From the NCBI GenBank assembly GCA_963921355.3, contig OZ001190.1, positions 558,001-622,000 of the forward strand: a stretch of 64,000 nucleotides of DNA, written 5' to 3'. This stretch comes from CAWUEZ02 sp963921355 (GTDB lineage: Bacteria; Pseudomonadota; Alphaproteobacteria; Thalassobaculales; Thalassobaculaceae). This document shows, piece by piece, positions 51,567 through 60,682 of this stretch. Under the pieces are notes generated by a model. It ran no database searches and had not been told where the DNA came from. It saw only the letters and a program-made list of their open reading frames with translations. How positions within the stretch are numbered: position 1 is the stretch's first letter; every line of letters starts with the position of its first letter. The position numbers and the translations under genes were made by a program.

Positions 51567-53006
51567 ATGATGGAAAGCCTGGACCGTAAGGCGATGCTCG
51601 GACACAAGGTCCGGCGCTTTCGCATGGATACGGGCCTGAGCCAGACCGAGATGGCCGCACAGATCGGCATCTCCCCGAGTTACCTGAACCTGATCGAACA
51701 CAACCAGCGCCCGGTTACGGTGCCGCTGCTCTTCAAGCTCGGCCAGGCCTTCGAGATCGATCTGAAGGCCTTCGCCGAGGATGATGACCAGCGGCTGGCG
51801 GCCGGCCTGGCCGAGGTGTTCGGCGATCCGCTGTTCGACGACCAGAAGATCTCCGAACGGGAGATCCGCGAGCTGGTGTCGGCGGCGCCGGCGGCCGCGC
51901 AGGGCATGCTGAGCCTGTACGAAGCCTATCGCCAGCTGTGGGAGAACGCCCAGGCCCTTGCCCATCGCGACGGCGATGACGGGGCGCTGCATCCGTCGGC
52001 GACGATCGCGCCGCTGGAGGAGGTGCGCGACTTCCTGCAGGCCGAGAACAACCACTTCGACGCCCTGGAGCGTGCCGCCGAAGACCTTTGGGCGGAGGCC
52101 GCGCTCGACCGCGACGCCCTGTTCGCCGGACTGCGCGCCCATATCCAGACAGCCCACAGTATCGGCGTACGGATCATGCCGACGGAGGTCATGGGCGATA
52201 CCCTGCGGCGCTGGGACTACCACCGCCGCCGGATCCTGATTTCGGAATCGCTGCTGGTCTCGGCGCGGACCTTCCATCTCGGCGTGCAGTTCGCCCTGAT
52301 CACCCAGCGCGACCTGCTCGACCGCGAGGTGGCGCGGGCCTCGCTGTCCAGCGACGAAGCCCGTGGACTGCTGCGGGCGACCCTGGCCTCGTACTATGCC
52401 GGGGCGCTGATGATGCCCTACGACCAGTTCCTGAAAGCCGCCCAGGACCTGCGCTACGACATCGAACTGCTGCGCCGCCGATTCGGCGCCAGCATCGAAC
52501 AGGTCTGCCACCGGCTCACCACGATGCAGCGCGGTGGAGCCCGCGGCGTGCCGTTCTTCTTCCTGAAGGTCGACAACGCCGGCAACATCTCGAAGCGCCT
52601 GTCCGGTGGCGGCTACCAGTTCGCCCGGTTCGGCGGCACCTGTCCGCGGCTCGCTGTCCATGATGTGTTCCGCACGCCCGGCCAGCTGCAGACCCAGATC
52701 GCGCGGCTGCCGGACGACACCACCCTGTTCATCGTCGCCCGCACCCTGGACGTGATGGGTGGCGGACGGGACCCGCTCCAGCCCCGTTACGCCGTGGCCC
52801 TGGGCTGCGACTGGAAGGACGCCAAGCACCTCGTCCATGCCGACGGGCTCGACATGCGCAAACGCCCCGAGGCAACGCCGGCCGGCATCAGCTGCCGGGT
52901 CTGCGAGCGCCTGGACTGCACCCAGCGCGCCCATCCGCCGGTCAACCACCGTCTCAGGCTGGACGACGGCATGCGGCGGGTTCAGCCCTACGACTTCGTG
53001 CGCTGA
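51567..53006 (+). CDS. Short-chain fatty acyl-type transcriptional regulator (ScfR/RamB-like)
   Basis: A 479-residue regulator. An N-terminal XRE helix-turn-helix occupies about residues 10-65 (VRRFRMDTGLSQTEMAAQIGISPSYLNLIEHNQRPV), then an IrrE-like middle domain (about 150-300), and a C-terminal DUF2083-type domain with CRVCERLDCTQRAHPPVNHRL, a Cys-rich conserved ending. Actinobacterial RamB, of the same architecture, controls isocitrate lyase and malate synthase, and ScfR responds to short-chain acyl-CoA. The divergent aceA makes the same role likely here. Confidence 0.9.
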   Translation: MMESLDRKAMLGHKVRRFRMDTGLSQTEMAAQIGISPSYLNLIEHNQRPVTVPLLFKLGQAFEIDLKAFAEDDDQRLAAGLAEVFGDPLFDDQKISEREIRELVSAAPAAAQGMLSLYEAYRQLWENAQALAHRDGDDGALHPSATIAPLEEVRDFLQAENNHFDALERAAEDLWAEAALDRDALFAGLRAHIQTAHSIGVRIMPTEVMGDTLRRWDYHRRRILISESLLVSARTFHLGVQFALITQRDLLDREVARASLSSDEARGLLRATLASYYAGALMMPYDQFLKAAQDLRYDIELLRRRFGASIEQVCHRLTTMQRGGARGVPFFFLKVDNAGNISKRLSGGGYQFARFGGTCPRLAVHDVFRTPGQLQTQIARLPDDTTLFIVARTLDVMGGGRDPLQPRYAVALGCDWKDAKHLVHADGLDMRKRPEATPAGISCRVCERLDCTQRAHPPVNHRLRLDDGMRRVQPYDFVR

Positions 53007-53112
53007 AGCCGCTTCCTGGAATCCTGTTCGAGCGGAAAACTTGACCGCAAGTCCGGTTACCTCCCACCGGGTCCTGGCCTAGGATCGGGCAACTGACCTC
53101 AGGAGCCCAACC

Positions 53113-53511
53113 ATGACCACCACCGTCAAAGACATGCTGGCGGCTGCCAATGCCGCCGTCCCCCGTATCTCGCCCGATGAGACCAAGGCCCTGCTCGACA
53201 GCGGCAGCGTCCTGGTCGTCGACGTGCGCGATGCCCCGGAACTGGAAGCGGCCGGAAAGGTGCCCGGCGCCCTGCATGTCTCGCGCGGCATGCTCGAATT
53301 CCGCGCCGATCCGGAGTCGCCCTACTACGATGCGGCGTTCGATCGCGACCGCACCGTGGTCCTGTACTGCGCGTCCGGCGGGCGGTCGGCCCTGGCCGGC
53401 AAGACCCTCCAGGACCTCGGTTACAAGGACGTCCGCAACCTCGGCGGCTTCAAGGACTGGGTCGAGGGCGGCGGCGCCGTCGAGAAGATCGTCGAACCGG
53501 GCATGGACTGA
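53113..53511 (+). CDS. Rhodanese-like domain protein
   Basis: A 132-residue single-domain sulfurtransferase: VPRISPDETKALLDSGSVLVVDVRDAPELEAAGKVPGALHVSRGM, active-site loop LYCASGGRS (C86) and LGYKDVRNLGGFKDWVEGGG. The CASGGRS loop is typical of thiosulfate or persulfide sulfurtransferases. No signal peptide. CAGGAG lies 9 nt before the ATG. It is monocistronic and converges on the LysR gene with 2 bp between the stops. Confidence 0.92.
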   Translation: MTTTVKDMLAAANAAVPRISPDETKALLDSGSVLVVDVRDAPELEAAGKVPGALHVSRGMLEFRADPESPYYDAAFDRDRTVVLYCASGGRSALAGKTLQDLGYKDVRNLGGFKDWVEGGGAVEKIVEPGMD

Positions 53512-53513
53512 GG

Positions 53514-54431
53514 TCAGGGCCCGCCCGGTGCCGGGCGAGGTTCCCAAACCGCCAGGGCCTCGGCCAGCCAATCGAACACCAGGCGGACCCGCCGACTGGT
53601 GTTGACCTCCCGGTGGGCGACCAGCCAGAGCTCGGTGGGAAACGGGGTGAGCCAGGGTGCCGCCCGCCGCACCAACGGCTCGTGGTCGCCGACATCGGTC
53701 ATCATCACGCCGATCCCGAGACCCCGCTTGGTTAGTTCCCAGTGCACCAGCAGACTGGCGGTGCGCACCGGGAAGTGGCTGTCGGTCACGGCGAGACCCA
53801 TGGCGTTCAACCCGTCCAAATAGGGTTTGTTGTCTTCGAAGCCGACAAAGCTGGCCCGGACAATGTCGTCGGGACCGTTGAAGCCGCCGACTCGGTCCAA
53901 ATAGTCGTGGGATGCGTAGAGGCGGGCCGTGTCGTCCCGCACCTTGCGGGCGATCAGATCCGGATCCGTCGGCCGGACGCTGCGGATCGCGATATCGGCC
54001 TCGCGCCGGCGCAGGTCCTGAACGGTGTTGGTCGCGACGATCTCGAACTCGATCCCGGGTTCGACCGCGCGGAGGTCGGCGATGATCCCGGGCAGCACGA
54101 AGGCCGCGCCGACATCGGTGGCGGTGATTCGGACCGTTCCCTCGACCGACTGGGATTGGCCCGACGCGGTCAGCGAGACGCGGCTCGCCGCCTCGCCCAT
54201 GGCGCGGACATGGTCGACCAGCTCCAGGCCACTTGGCGTGAGCACGAGGCCACGGCCGACCCGGTCGAACAGCGCCACGCCCAGTTCCTCCTCGAGCGCA
54301 TTGACCTGACGTCCGAGCGTCGGCTGGGTCATCCCGAGCGCGCGGGCCGCCGCCGATAGCGAGCCCTCTTCCGCGGTGACGAGAAACGCCCGCGCGCGGT
54401 TCCAGTCGAAGGTGACCGATCGCCAATCCAT
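53514..54431 (-). CDS. LysR family transcriptional regulator
   Basis: A 305-residue LTTR. The winged HTH covers residues about 9-68 (FDWNRARAFLVTAEEGSLSAAARALGMTQPTLGRQVNALEEELGVALFDRVGRGLVLTPSG) followed by a long linker helix and a periplasmic-binding-protein-like effector domain. It diverges from a pair of methyltransferase genes across 112 bp, so it likely controls them. The short gap has an inverted repeat at 54438-54477. Confidence 0.93.
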   Translation of the reverse strand: MDWRSVTFDWNRARAFLVTAEEGSLSAAARALGMTQPTLGRQVNALEEELGVALFDRVGRGLVLTPSGLELVDHVRAMGEAASRVSLTASGQSQSVEGTVRITATDVGAAFVLPGIIADLRAVEPGIEFEIVATNTVQDLRRREADIAIRSVRPTDPDLIARKVRDDTARLYASHDYLDRVGGFNGPDDIVRASFVGFEDNKPYLDGLNAMGLAVTDSHFPVRTASLLVHWELTKRGLGIGVMMTDVGDHEPLVRRAAPWLTPFPTELWLVAHREVNTSRRVRLVFDWLAEALAVWEPRPAPGGP

Positions 54432-54437
54432 GCAAAT

Positions 54438-54477
54438 CTGAATATCAAACAGGCAAAATTCGTCAATTTCTATTCAG
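54438..54477. promoter_or_regulatory. Inverted repeat in the LysR/methyltransferase intergenic region
   Basis: CTGAATA (54438-54444) and TATTCAG (54471-54477) flank 26 bp of AT-rich DNA that stands out from its GC-rich surroundings. A LysR site overlapping both promoters is plausible. Confidence 0.4.
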
Positions 54478-54543
54478 TTTCAGAGGAGATAAGACAGCCT
54501 CCGACCACAGGATAAATCCACCCGCGCGGAATGACCGGCCCCC

Positions 54544-55200
54544 ATGAGCACGATCGGACTCCAGACCATGCCCCCAAGACCCGAAGCCCGATTCTGGGAC
54601 CGACATGCCGACGGCTATGCCAAACGGCCGGTGCCCGACGAGGCCGCCTACCAGGAGAAACTGCGGATCACCCGTGAATACCTCGATCCCGAGTCGACCG
54701 TTCTCGAGTTCGGCTGCGGCACCGGATCGACGGCGCTGGTCCACGCGCCTCATGTCGCCACCATCCTGGCCACCGACCTGTCACCGCGGATGATCGAGAT
54801 CGCCGAAGCCAAGGCCCGGTCGGCCGGGATCGGCAACGTCACGTTCCAGTGCGCGAGCATCGAGGATCTGTCGGCCCCCGAAGCCGGATTCGATGTCGTC
54901 CTCGGGCTCAGCATCCTGCATCTGCTGCGAGACCGCGACGCCGCCATCGCGAAGGTCTTCGAGCTCCTGAAGCCCGGCGGCGTGTTCATCTCCAGCACCC
55001 CCTGCATCGCCGACATGGTGCCGTGGTTCAGGCCGATCGCGCCGATTGGCCGGTGGCTCGGCCTGCTGCCGTTCATTGCGATCTTCAGGGTCGGAGTCCT
55101 GGAGCAGGCGCTTACGTCCGCGGGCTTTGTGATCGAGCGCCGGTGGCAGCCCGGCGCGCGCAAGGCCGTCTTCATCGTCGCCCGCAAGCCCGGCCGATGA
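54544..55200 (+). CDS. Class I SAM-dependent methyltransferase
   Basis: A 218-residue methyltransferase: FWDRHADGYAKRPVPDEAAY, motif I VLEFGCGTGSTALVHA, ILATDLSPRMIEIAEAKA, and VVLGLSILHLLRDRDAAIAKVFELLKPGGVFISSTP. The C-terminal amphipathic segment WFRPIAPIGRWLGLLPFIAIF may touch membranes or lipid substrates. No strong Shine-Dalgarno precedes 54544; Met 9 is an alternative. The stop overlaps the next start (ATGA). Confidence 0.9.
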   Translation: MSTIGLQTMPPRPEARFWDRHADGYAKRPVPDEAAYQEKLRITREYLDPESTVLEFGCGTGSTALVHAPHVATILATDLSPRMIEIAEAKARSAGIGNVTFQCASIEDLSAPEAGFDVVLGLSILHLLRDRDAAIAKVFELLKPGGVFISSTPCIADMVPWFRPIAPIGRWLGLLPFIAIFRVGVLEQALTSAGFVIERRWQPGARKAVFIVARKPGR

Positions 55201-55952
55201 CGCGAACCGCCGCCCTTCTGCCGCCGCCCGCGGGGGAGCAGCGGATACCGGTGTTCGCCGCCTGGCTCGGGTCCTGGCAGGTGTCGCTGCATCGTCGCCC
55301 GATGAGCGTACCGGAGCTGGTCCAGCGCTACGATCGCGCGGCAGGCAACTGGGCCCGCACGATCGCGCGGCTCGACGTGCCGCGCGCCTACGAAACCCTG
55401 CTGGCCAACGCAATCCATGACGCCGGGGTCCAGACCGGCCCGGCGTCGCTGCACGCCCTCGATTGCGGCATCGGATCCGGCGCCCTGTCCTGCGCCCTGG
55501 CACAGGTTGTTCCCGGCGCGGTGCAGCTCAACGGGATCGATCTCTCGCCCGCCATGCTCGACGAGGCCGACCGCCACCTGAAGCACCGCGGGCTGGACGC
55601 CGATCTCCGGTGCGCAGACGTGGGCGCCCTGCCCTATGACGACGGGACCTTCGACATCGTCATGGCGGCCCATCTGCTCGACCATCTGCCGGATCCGGCG
55701 GCTGCCCTTGCCGAAATGCACCGCGTCGTCCGGCCCGGCGGTCACGTGATCGTCTGCCTGACCCGTCGCACGCTCCTGGGCTTCTATATTCACCTGAAAT
55801 GGCACACCCACATGGTGCAACCCGACGATGCGGAAACATGGCTGAAGGACTGCGGTCTGGTCGATGTGGGGCGGCTGGCCACGGGCGACGGCCGCGCTTT
55901 CCAACGTCTGAGCATCGCCTGCATCGGGCGGAAGCCGGACGCTGTCGGTTGA
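55197..55952 (+). CDS. Class I SAM-dependent methyltransferase (second of a coupled pair)
   Basis: A 251-residue protein with LVQRYDRAAGNWARTIARLDVPRAYETLL before motif I LHALDCGIGSGALSCALAQV, NGIDLSPAMLDEADRHL and IVMAAHLLDHLPDPAAALAEMHRVVRPGGHVIVCL. The N-terminus resembles quinone/lipid methyltransferases. It starts in the stop codon of the upstream methyltransferase. The two share only about a fold-level resemblance, so they are not a recent duplication. Confidence 0.88.
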   Translation: MTRTAALLPPPAGEQRIPVFAAWLGSWQVSLHRRPMSVPELVQRYDRAAGNWARTIARLDVPRAYETLLANAIHDAGVQTGPASLHALDCGIGSGALSCALAQVVPGAVQLNGIDLSPAMLDEADRHLKHRGLDADLRCADVGALPYDDGTFDIVMAAHLLDHLPDPAAALAEMHRVVRPGGHVIVCLTRRTLLGFYIHLKWHTHMVQPDDAETWLKDCGLVDVGRLATGDGRAFQRLSIACIGRKPDAVG

Positions 55953-56041
55953 CCTAAGGGCAACCGAATCCGTGTTGATCGCCGCGGGTTTCCTCACCTA
56001 TTGGAGTCAGGATCGGATCCAACCAACAGCGAGGACCGTTC

Positions 56042-57400
56042 ATGACACGGGTTTCCGATTTCGCCCGGGACATCGCGACCGCCCTGGGTGACCCCATGCC
56101 GCCCGCCACCGACGTCACCGGTGCCGGCGGCCTGCCATCTGTCTTCGCCGTGACCGATCTCGCTGTCGCCAGCGTCGCCGCTGCCGGGGCGGAAGTGGCA
56201 AGCCTGGCCGCCCAGGCCGGCGCCACCCGGCCGGCGCTCAGCGTCGACCGGCGCCTGGCCTCGTTCTGGTTCGCCTGGACCCTGCGGCCCGACGGCTGGG
56301 AGATCGGCAGCGTCTGGGACCCGGTCGCCGGCGACTATGCGACCAAGGACGGCTGGATCCGGCTGCACACCAACGCCCCCCACCACCGCGCCGCCGCCGA
56401 GCGGGTGCTCGGTCCGCAAAGCGAGCGCGAGGGCATGGCGCAGGCCGTCGCCCAGTGGGACGCGCGGGCCCTCGAAACAGCGATCGTCGGCGAGAACGGC
56501 TGTGCGGCGGAAATGCGGTCGCTCGAAGCCTGGGCGGACCATCCCCAGGGGGCCGCCGTCGCCGCCGAACCGCTTATGCGCCTGGACTGGGCGCCGGGCC
56601 ACGTCGACGACCGCGCGATCCGCGCCGACCGGCCGCTGGCCGGAATCAGAATACTCGACTGCACCCGTGTCCTGGCCGGCCCGGTCGCCGGCCGGTTCCT
56701 GGCCGGGTTCGGCGCCGACGTCCTGCGCATCGACCCGCCCTGGTGGGAAGAGACCGGGGTCGTGCAGGAGGTGGCGTTGGGCAAGCGCTGCGCCGGGCTC
56801 GACCTGCGGGAAGCCGACGATCGACAGATCTTCGAAGGGCTGCTGGCGGAAGCCGACGTGTTCCTGCACGGTTATCGCGGCGACGCCCTGGAGGCGATGG
56901 GCCTCGGATTCGAGCGGCGACGGACCCTGAACCCGGGTCTGATCGATGTCTGCCTGGACGCCTATGGCTGGACCGGATCCTGGGCGGCGCGGCGCGGTTT
57001 CGACAGCCTGGTGCAGATGAGTGCCGGAATCGCCCATGCCGGTATGGTCGAGAGCGGGGCGGCGAAACCGACTCCGCTGCCGGTTCAGGCGCTGGACCAT
57101 GCCACGGGATACCTGCTCGCCGCCGCCGTCGGTCGGGGCATCGTCGAGAAGCGATCGACCGGCCGGACGCTCCGCGCCCGCCTGTCGCTGGCCCGGACCG
57201 CCGGTCTTCTGGCCGCCCATCGGCCGCATGCGGCCGACGCACCGTTGGCACCGGAGACGGCGGATGACGTGGCGCCGGACATCGAACAGACGAGTTGGGG
57301 ACCGGCACGGCGGCTGCGCGCCCCGCTGGCGATCGACGGTGTTCCGGTCCATTGGGATCATCCGGCGACCGCGCTGAGGTCCGCGCCCGCCGCCTGGTAA
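56042..57400 (+). CDS. CoA transferase family III-like protein
   Basis: A 452-residue protein related to CaiB/BaiF type III CoA-transferases. The recognisable core is RPLAGIRILDCTRVLAGPVAGRFLAGFGADVLRIDPP, then LDLREADDRQIFEGLLAEADVFLHGYRGDALEAMGLGFERRRTLNPGLIDVCLDAYGW. About 195 N-terminal residues resemble a degenerate second copy of the fold. The usual catalytic Asp after the G-E-R-x-G-L-D segment could not be placed with confidence, so substrate and activity are open. AGCGAGGA lies upstream of 56042. Confidence 0.8.
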   Translation: MTRVSDFARDIATALGDPMPPATDVTGAGGLPSVFAVTDLAVASVAAAGAEVASLAAQAGATRPALSVDRRLASFWFAWTLRPDGWEIGSVWDPVAGDYATKDGWIRLHTNAPHHRAAAERVLGPQSEREGMAQAVAQWDARALETAIVGENGCAAEMRSLEAWADHPQGAAVAAEPLMRLDWAPGHVDDRAIRADRPLAGIRILDCTRVLAGPVAGRFLAGFGADVLRIDPPWWEETGVVQEVALGKRCAGLDLREADDRQIFEGLLAEADVFLHGYRGDALEAMGLGFERRRTLNPGLIDVCLDAYGWTGSWAARRGFDSLVQMSAGIAHAGMVESGAAKPTPLPVQALDHATGYLLAAAVGRGIVEKRSTGRTLRARLSLARTAGLLAAHRPHAADAPLAPETADDVAPDIEQTSWGPARRLRAPLAIDGVPVHWDHPATALRSAPAAW

Positions 57401-57484
57401 CAGCACCCGAGTGCCAAGCTGGTTGACCGCCCGCACGCGCCATGGGTTTGATGGCGCTGCGATTCACGGTTTGAAGAGATCTCG

Positions 57485-59764
57485 ATGCGGTCCCTGATCG
57501 CCGCCCTGTTCGTCAGTCTGCTGACGCTGTACGCCCCGTCCGCGAGCGCCCAGGAGCAGGTGCCCGCAACGGCCGGGGACTCGGCGGAACTTGAGCGGCT
57601 CATCGAGACACTCGAGGACCCGGAACGGCGTGCACGCCTGCTGACGGAGCTTCGGCTGCTGCTCCAAGCGCAGAGCGACACCGGAGCCCAGAGCGTCCGC
57701 GGGCAGGATGCGGCGCAACCCAACGCCGCGACGGGTCCGGTGTCCTCCGGGTCGGCCGCCAACCAGCGCATCGGAAAGGAGATCTCGACACTGGTCGCAG
57801 ACCAGACGGATCGGATCCAGACGGTGGTCGACCGGGTTCTCGATGCCATAGCGGCGGTACAGAACCTGCCGGACTGGTTCGAGGAGCAGATCAACGATCC
57901 CGACCGGCGTTCCTTTTGGCTCGAGATTGCCACCGTCGGCCTTGCCCTGCCGATTCTCGTCGCGCTGATCGCGCGCTGGGCGACCGGCCTGCTGCTTGCG
58001 GGATCGGTGCGGAAGCTGCGCGACCAGGTGCCGCAGTCCCTGCAGGGCCGTTTGTTCGTTGCCGTCACCCGCAGCCTGCTCGAAGCGTTCACGGTCGCCG
58101 CCGTACTCGGCGCCGGCTGGGCGGTCCTGGCTGTGGTTCCCCAGGGCCCAGCAGCCGGCGAGATCGCGCAACTGTTGATCATCGCGATCGCCGTGCATAC
58201 CGGCATCGGCGCGATCGCCCGCCTCGTACTCGCGCCCTACGCGCCCCATCTCAGACCTTTGCGCCTGGCCGACGAGATGGCGGCCTATCTCTATGTCTGG
58301 ATCCTGCGCCTGAGCGCGGTCGGTGTGACCGGCTTTGTCCTGACGCGGACGGCGGTGCCGCTCGGCGCCGGGCCAGCCGGCGCCAAGGCCCTCGAAGTCG
58401 CCGCCGCTGGGGTCTTCGCCGGTCTCGTGCTGATCCTCGTGCACCAACTGCGCCCGACGGTGCGCACGGTGATCCGCGGTGACGGGTCGGGCCCGGCACG
58501 CCGCCGGTTTGCCGAGATCTGGAGCCTTCTGGCCAGCCTTTACGTCCTGATCGGGTTCGGGATTTTCGTTTCCGGCGCCCAGGACGGCTTTCTTTTCATG
58601 GTCAGGGCAACCGCCATCACCGCAGCCGCCCTGATCGTCGCCGTGGCCGCCGCCCATCTGACCGGTCGGGCACTGGATCGCTTCTTCGATGTGGATGAAG
58701 AGCTCGAGCGACGGTTTCCCGGGCTGAGGGCCCGGTCAAGTCTCTACCGACCTACACTCAAGCGTGCGATCGACGTGGTGATCGGGGTGGTCGCAGCAAT
58801 CACCGTTCTCGAAGCCTGGGATACCGGCCTGCTGGAGGCTCTCGACCCAGAAACCGAAGCGGCCATTCTGCGGTCGGCCGGGACCATCGCCCTGGTTCTG
58901 ATTCTGGGGGTTCTGGCCTGGGAACTGACGGCCAGCGCCATCGGGCGAGCCCTGTCCGGCACCCACCCGGACGGCAGCCCGCGAGAGGCCAGCAGTCGTG
59001 CCAGGACCCTGCTGCCTCTGCTGCGGCGCACGATCATGATCGGCCTGTTCGTCTTCGGCGGGCTGATCATCCTGTCCGAAGTCGGCATCAACATCGCCCC
59101 ACTGCTGGCCGGTGCCGGCGTGGTGGGTCTCGCCGTCGGCTTCGGCTCCCAAGCCCTGGTCCGCGATGTGATCACCGGCCTGTTCATCCTGATCGAGGAT
59201 ACCGTCGCGGTCGGCGACGTGGTCACAGCCGGTGGCCATACCGGTGTCGTCGAAGATCTCTCGATCCGCACCATCCGCCTGCGCGACCTGTCCGGCGCCG
59301 TGCACGTGGTTCCGTTCGGCGACGTGACGACCGTGGTCAACCTGACCAAGGATTTCTCCTATGCGGTACTGGATCTCGGGGTTGCCTATCGCGAGGACAC
59401 CGACACGGTCGCCGAGGTGATTCGCAGCACCGGCGACGAGATGCAGGCCGACCCCGAATGGTCGGAACAGTTCCTCGAGCCGATCGAGATCATGGGCGTC
59501 AACGCGCTCGCCGACAGCGCGGTCGTGATCCGGGCGCGAATCAAGACACCGCCGATGAAGCAATGGGGCGTGCAGCGCGAGTTCCTGCGCCGCATCAAGA
59601 AGCGCTTCGACGCCGAGAACATCGAGATCCCGTTCCCGCACACGACGGTCTATTTCGGCGTCGACCGGGACGGCATGGCACCGGCCGGCCGCCTGCTCGT
59701 CGGGTCCGAGAATGGCGCCTCCGACCCTTCGGGTCCCGCCGCGCCCACGTCATTGCGCCCTTGA
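57485..59764 (+). CDS. Large MscS family mechanosensitive channel
   Basis: A 759-residue inner-membrane protein with a cleavable-looking signal (MRSLIAALFVSLLTLYAPSASAQ), a periplasmic coiled region with LIETLEDPERRARLLTELRLLL, about ten transmembrane helices and the MscS core near residues 525-730: IAPLLAGAGVVGLAVGFGSQALVRDVITGLFILIEDTVAVGDVV (pore helix TM3) followed by the beta and alpha/beta vestibule domains. The layout resembles E. coli YbiO, a channel opened by osmotic downshock. It is monocistronic and followed by a composite repeat. Confidence 0.93.
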   Translation: MRSLIAALFVSLLTLYAPSASAQEQVPATAGDSAELERLIETLEDPERRARLLTELRLLLQAQSDTGAQSVRGQDAAQPNAATGPVSSGSAANQRIGKEISTLVADQTDRIQTVVDRVLDAIAAVQNLPDWFEEQINDPDRRSFWLEIATVGLALPILVALIARWATGLLLAGSVRKLRDQVPQSLQGRLFVAVTRSLLEAFTVAAVLGAGWAVLAVVPQGPAAGEIAQLLIIAIAVHTGIGAIARLVLAPYAPHLRPLRLADEMAAYLYVWILRLSAVGVTGFVLTRTAVPLGAGPAGAKALEVAAAGVFAGLVLILVHQLRPTVRTVIRGDGSGPARRRFAEIWSLLASLYVLIGFGIFVSGAQDGFLFMVRATAITAAALIVAVAAAHLTGRALDRFFDVDEELERRFPGLRARSSLYRPTLKRAIDVVIGVVAAITVLEAWDTGLLEALDPETEAAILRSAGTIALVLILGVLAWELTASAIGRALSGTHPDGSPREASSRARTLLPLLRRTIMIGLFVFGGLIILSEVGINIAPLLAGAGVVGLAVGFGSQALVRDVITGLFILIEDTVAVGDVVTAGGHTGVVEDLSIRTIRLRDLSGAVHVVPFGDVTTVVNLTKDFSYAVLDLGVAYREDTDTVAEVIRSTGDEMQADPEWSEQFLEPIEIMGVNALADSAVVIRARIKTPPMKQWGVQREFLRRIKKRFDAENIEIPFPHTTVYFGVDRDGMAPAGRLLVGSENGASDPSGPAAPTSLRP

Positions 59765-59810
59765 CGCGAAAACCCGTGATCGGGCCGATTTCGCCCGGTG
59801 ACAACTTGCT

Positions 59811-59951
59811 TTAGATCGGATCATGGTCTGACGGAAACACTCTGGTTTCCGGCGCAACGCGTGAATCCGATCTAAATCAAAGAGTTAGAGCAGATTCACC
59901 GGTCAGATGGATCCCCGAAAGCGATTCTATCTGACCCGGATCTGCTCTAGG
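59811..59951. repeat. Composite palindromic element B-C (copy 3)
   Basis: Part B (59811-59875): TTAGATCGGATCATGG then TGACGGAAAC..GTTTCCGGCGCAACGCGTGAATCCGATCTAA, with more stem mismatches than the other copies. The spacer is ATCAAAGAGTT. Part C (59887-59950): AGAGCAGATTCACCGGTCAG through to TATCTGACCCGGATCTGCTC. It lies between the MscS gene and fzlA and ends 34 bp before the fzlA start. Confidence 0.86.
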
Positions 59952-59984
59952 CTCGCCCGACCCGTGGCAACGCCTGGACCCGGC

Positions 59985-60653
59985 ATGCGCACCCTCTACC
60001 ATCTTGCCCTCTCCGCCCCGTCGCGGCTGATCCGTCTCGCCCTCGCCGAGAAACGGCTGGAGGTGCACCTCAAACCCGAGCCGGTGTGGGAGCGGCGGGC
60101 CGAGTTCCTGGCGATCAATCCGTCCGGCGAAGTCCCCGTGTTGGTCGAGGACGACGGCAGCACCATCGCCGGCGCGACGGCCATCGCCGAGTATCTTGAG
60201 GAGACCGCCCCGGACGTTCCGCTGCTGCCGGGAGACGCCGCGGACCGGGCCGAGATCCGTCGGCTGGTCGCGTGGTTCAACGGCAAGTTCGAGCACGAGG
60301 TCGGTGAGTTCCTGGTCGGCGAGAAGGTCATGAAACGGTTCCTGGAGACCGGCGAGCCTTCGAGCGAGGCGATCCGGGCCGGCCACGCAAATCTGCAGAT
60401 CCATCTGAACTACATCGCCTGGCTGGCCGAGCGGCGCACCTGGCTGGCCGGCGACCGGTTCTCACTGGCCGACCTGGCCGCGGCGGCGCACCTCTCCTGT
60501 GTCGACTACCTCGGCGATGTGCCGTGGGAGAATAAGGCGGAGGCCAAGGAATGGTATGCGCGGGTCAAGTCCCGCCCGTCCTTCCGGTCCCTGCTGGCCG
60601 ACAGTGTCCCGGGCCTGCGGCCGGCCAAGCATTACGCGGATCTGGATTTCTGA
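59985..60653 (+). CDS. fzlA: FtsZ-localising GST-like protein FzlA
   Basis: A 222-residue glutathione S-transferase-fold protein. The N-terminal thioredoxin-like part is MRTLYHLALSAPSRLIRLALAEKR to NPSGEVPVLVEDDGSTIAGATAIAEYLEE; the helical part follows. The C-terminal LRPAKHYADLDF tail matches the conserved tail of Caulobacter FzlA, which binds FtsZ and links it to wall synthesis in division. The start at 59985 is chosen over 59907, whose first codons are repeat sequence. It is upstream of an enoyl-CoA hydratase by 29 bp. Confidence 0.85.
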   Translation: MRTLYHLALSAPSRLIRLALAEKRLEVHLKPEPVWERRAEFLAINPSGEVPVLVEDDGSTIAGATAIAEYLEETAPDVPLLPGDAADRAEIRRLVAWFNGKFEHEVGEFLVGEKVMKRFLETGEPSSEAIRAGHANLQIHLNYIAWLAERRTWLAGDRFSLADLAAAAHLSCVDYLGDVPWENKAEAKEWYARVKSRPSFRSLLADSVPGLRPAKHYADLDF

Positions 60654-60682
60654 CCGTTTCGCACACCCGCGGGGAGGACGAC

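Noticed and set aside
59907..59984. Upstream start for fzlA
   Set aside because: The 26 extra codons are composite-repeat sequence, and the family start MRTLYH is at 59985.
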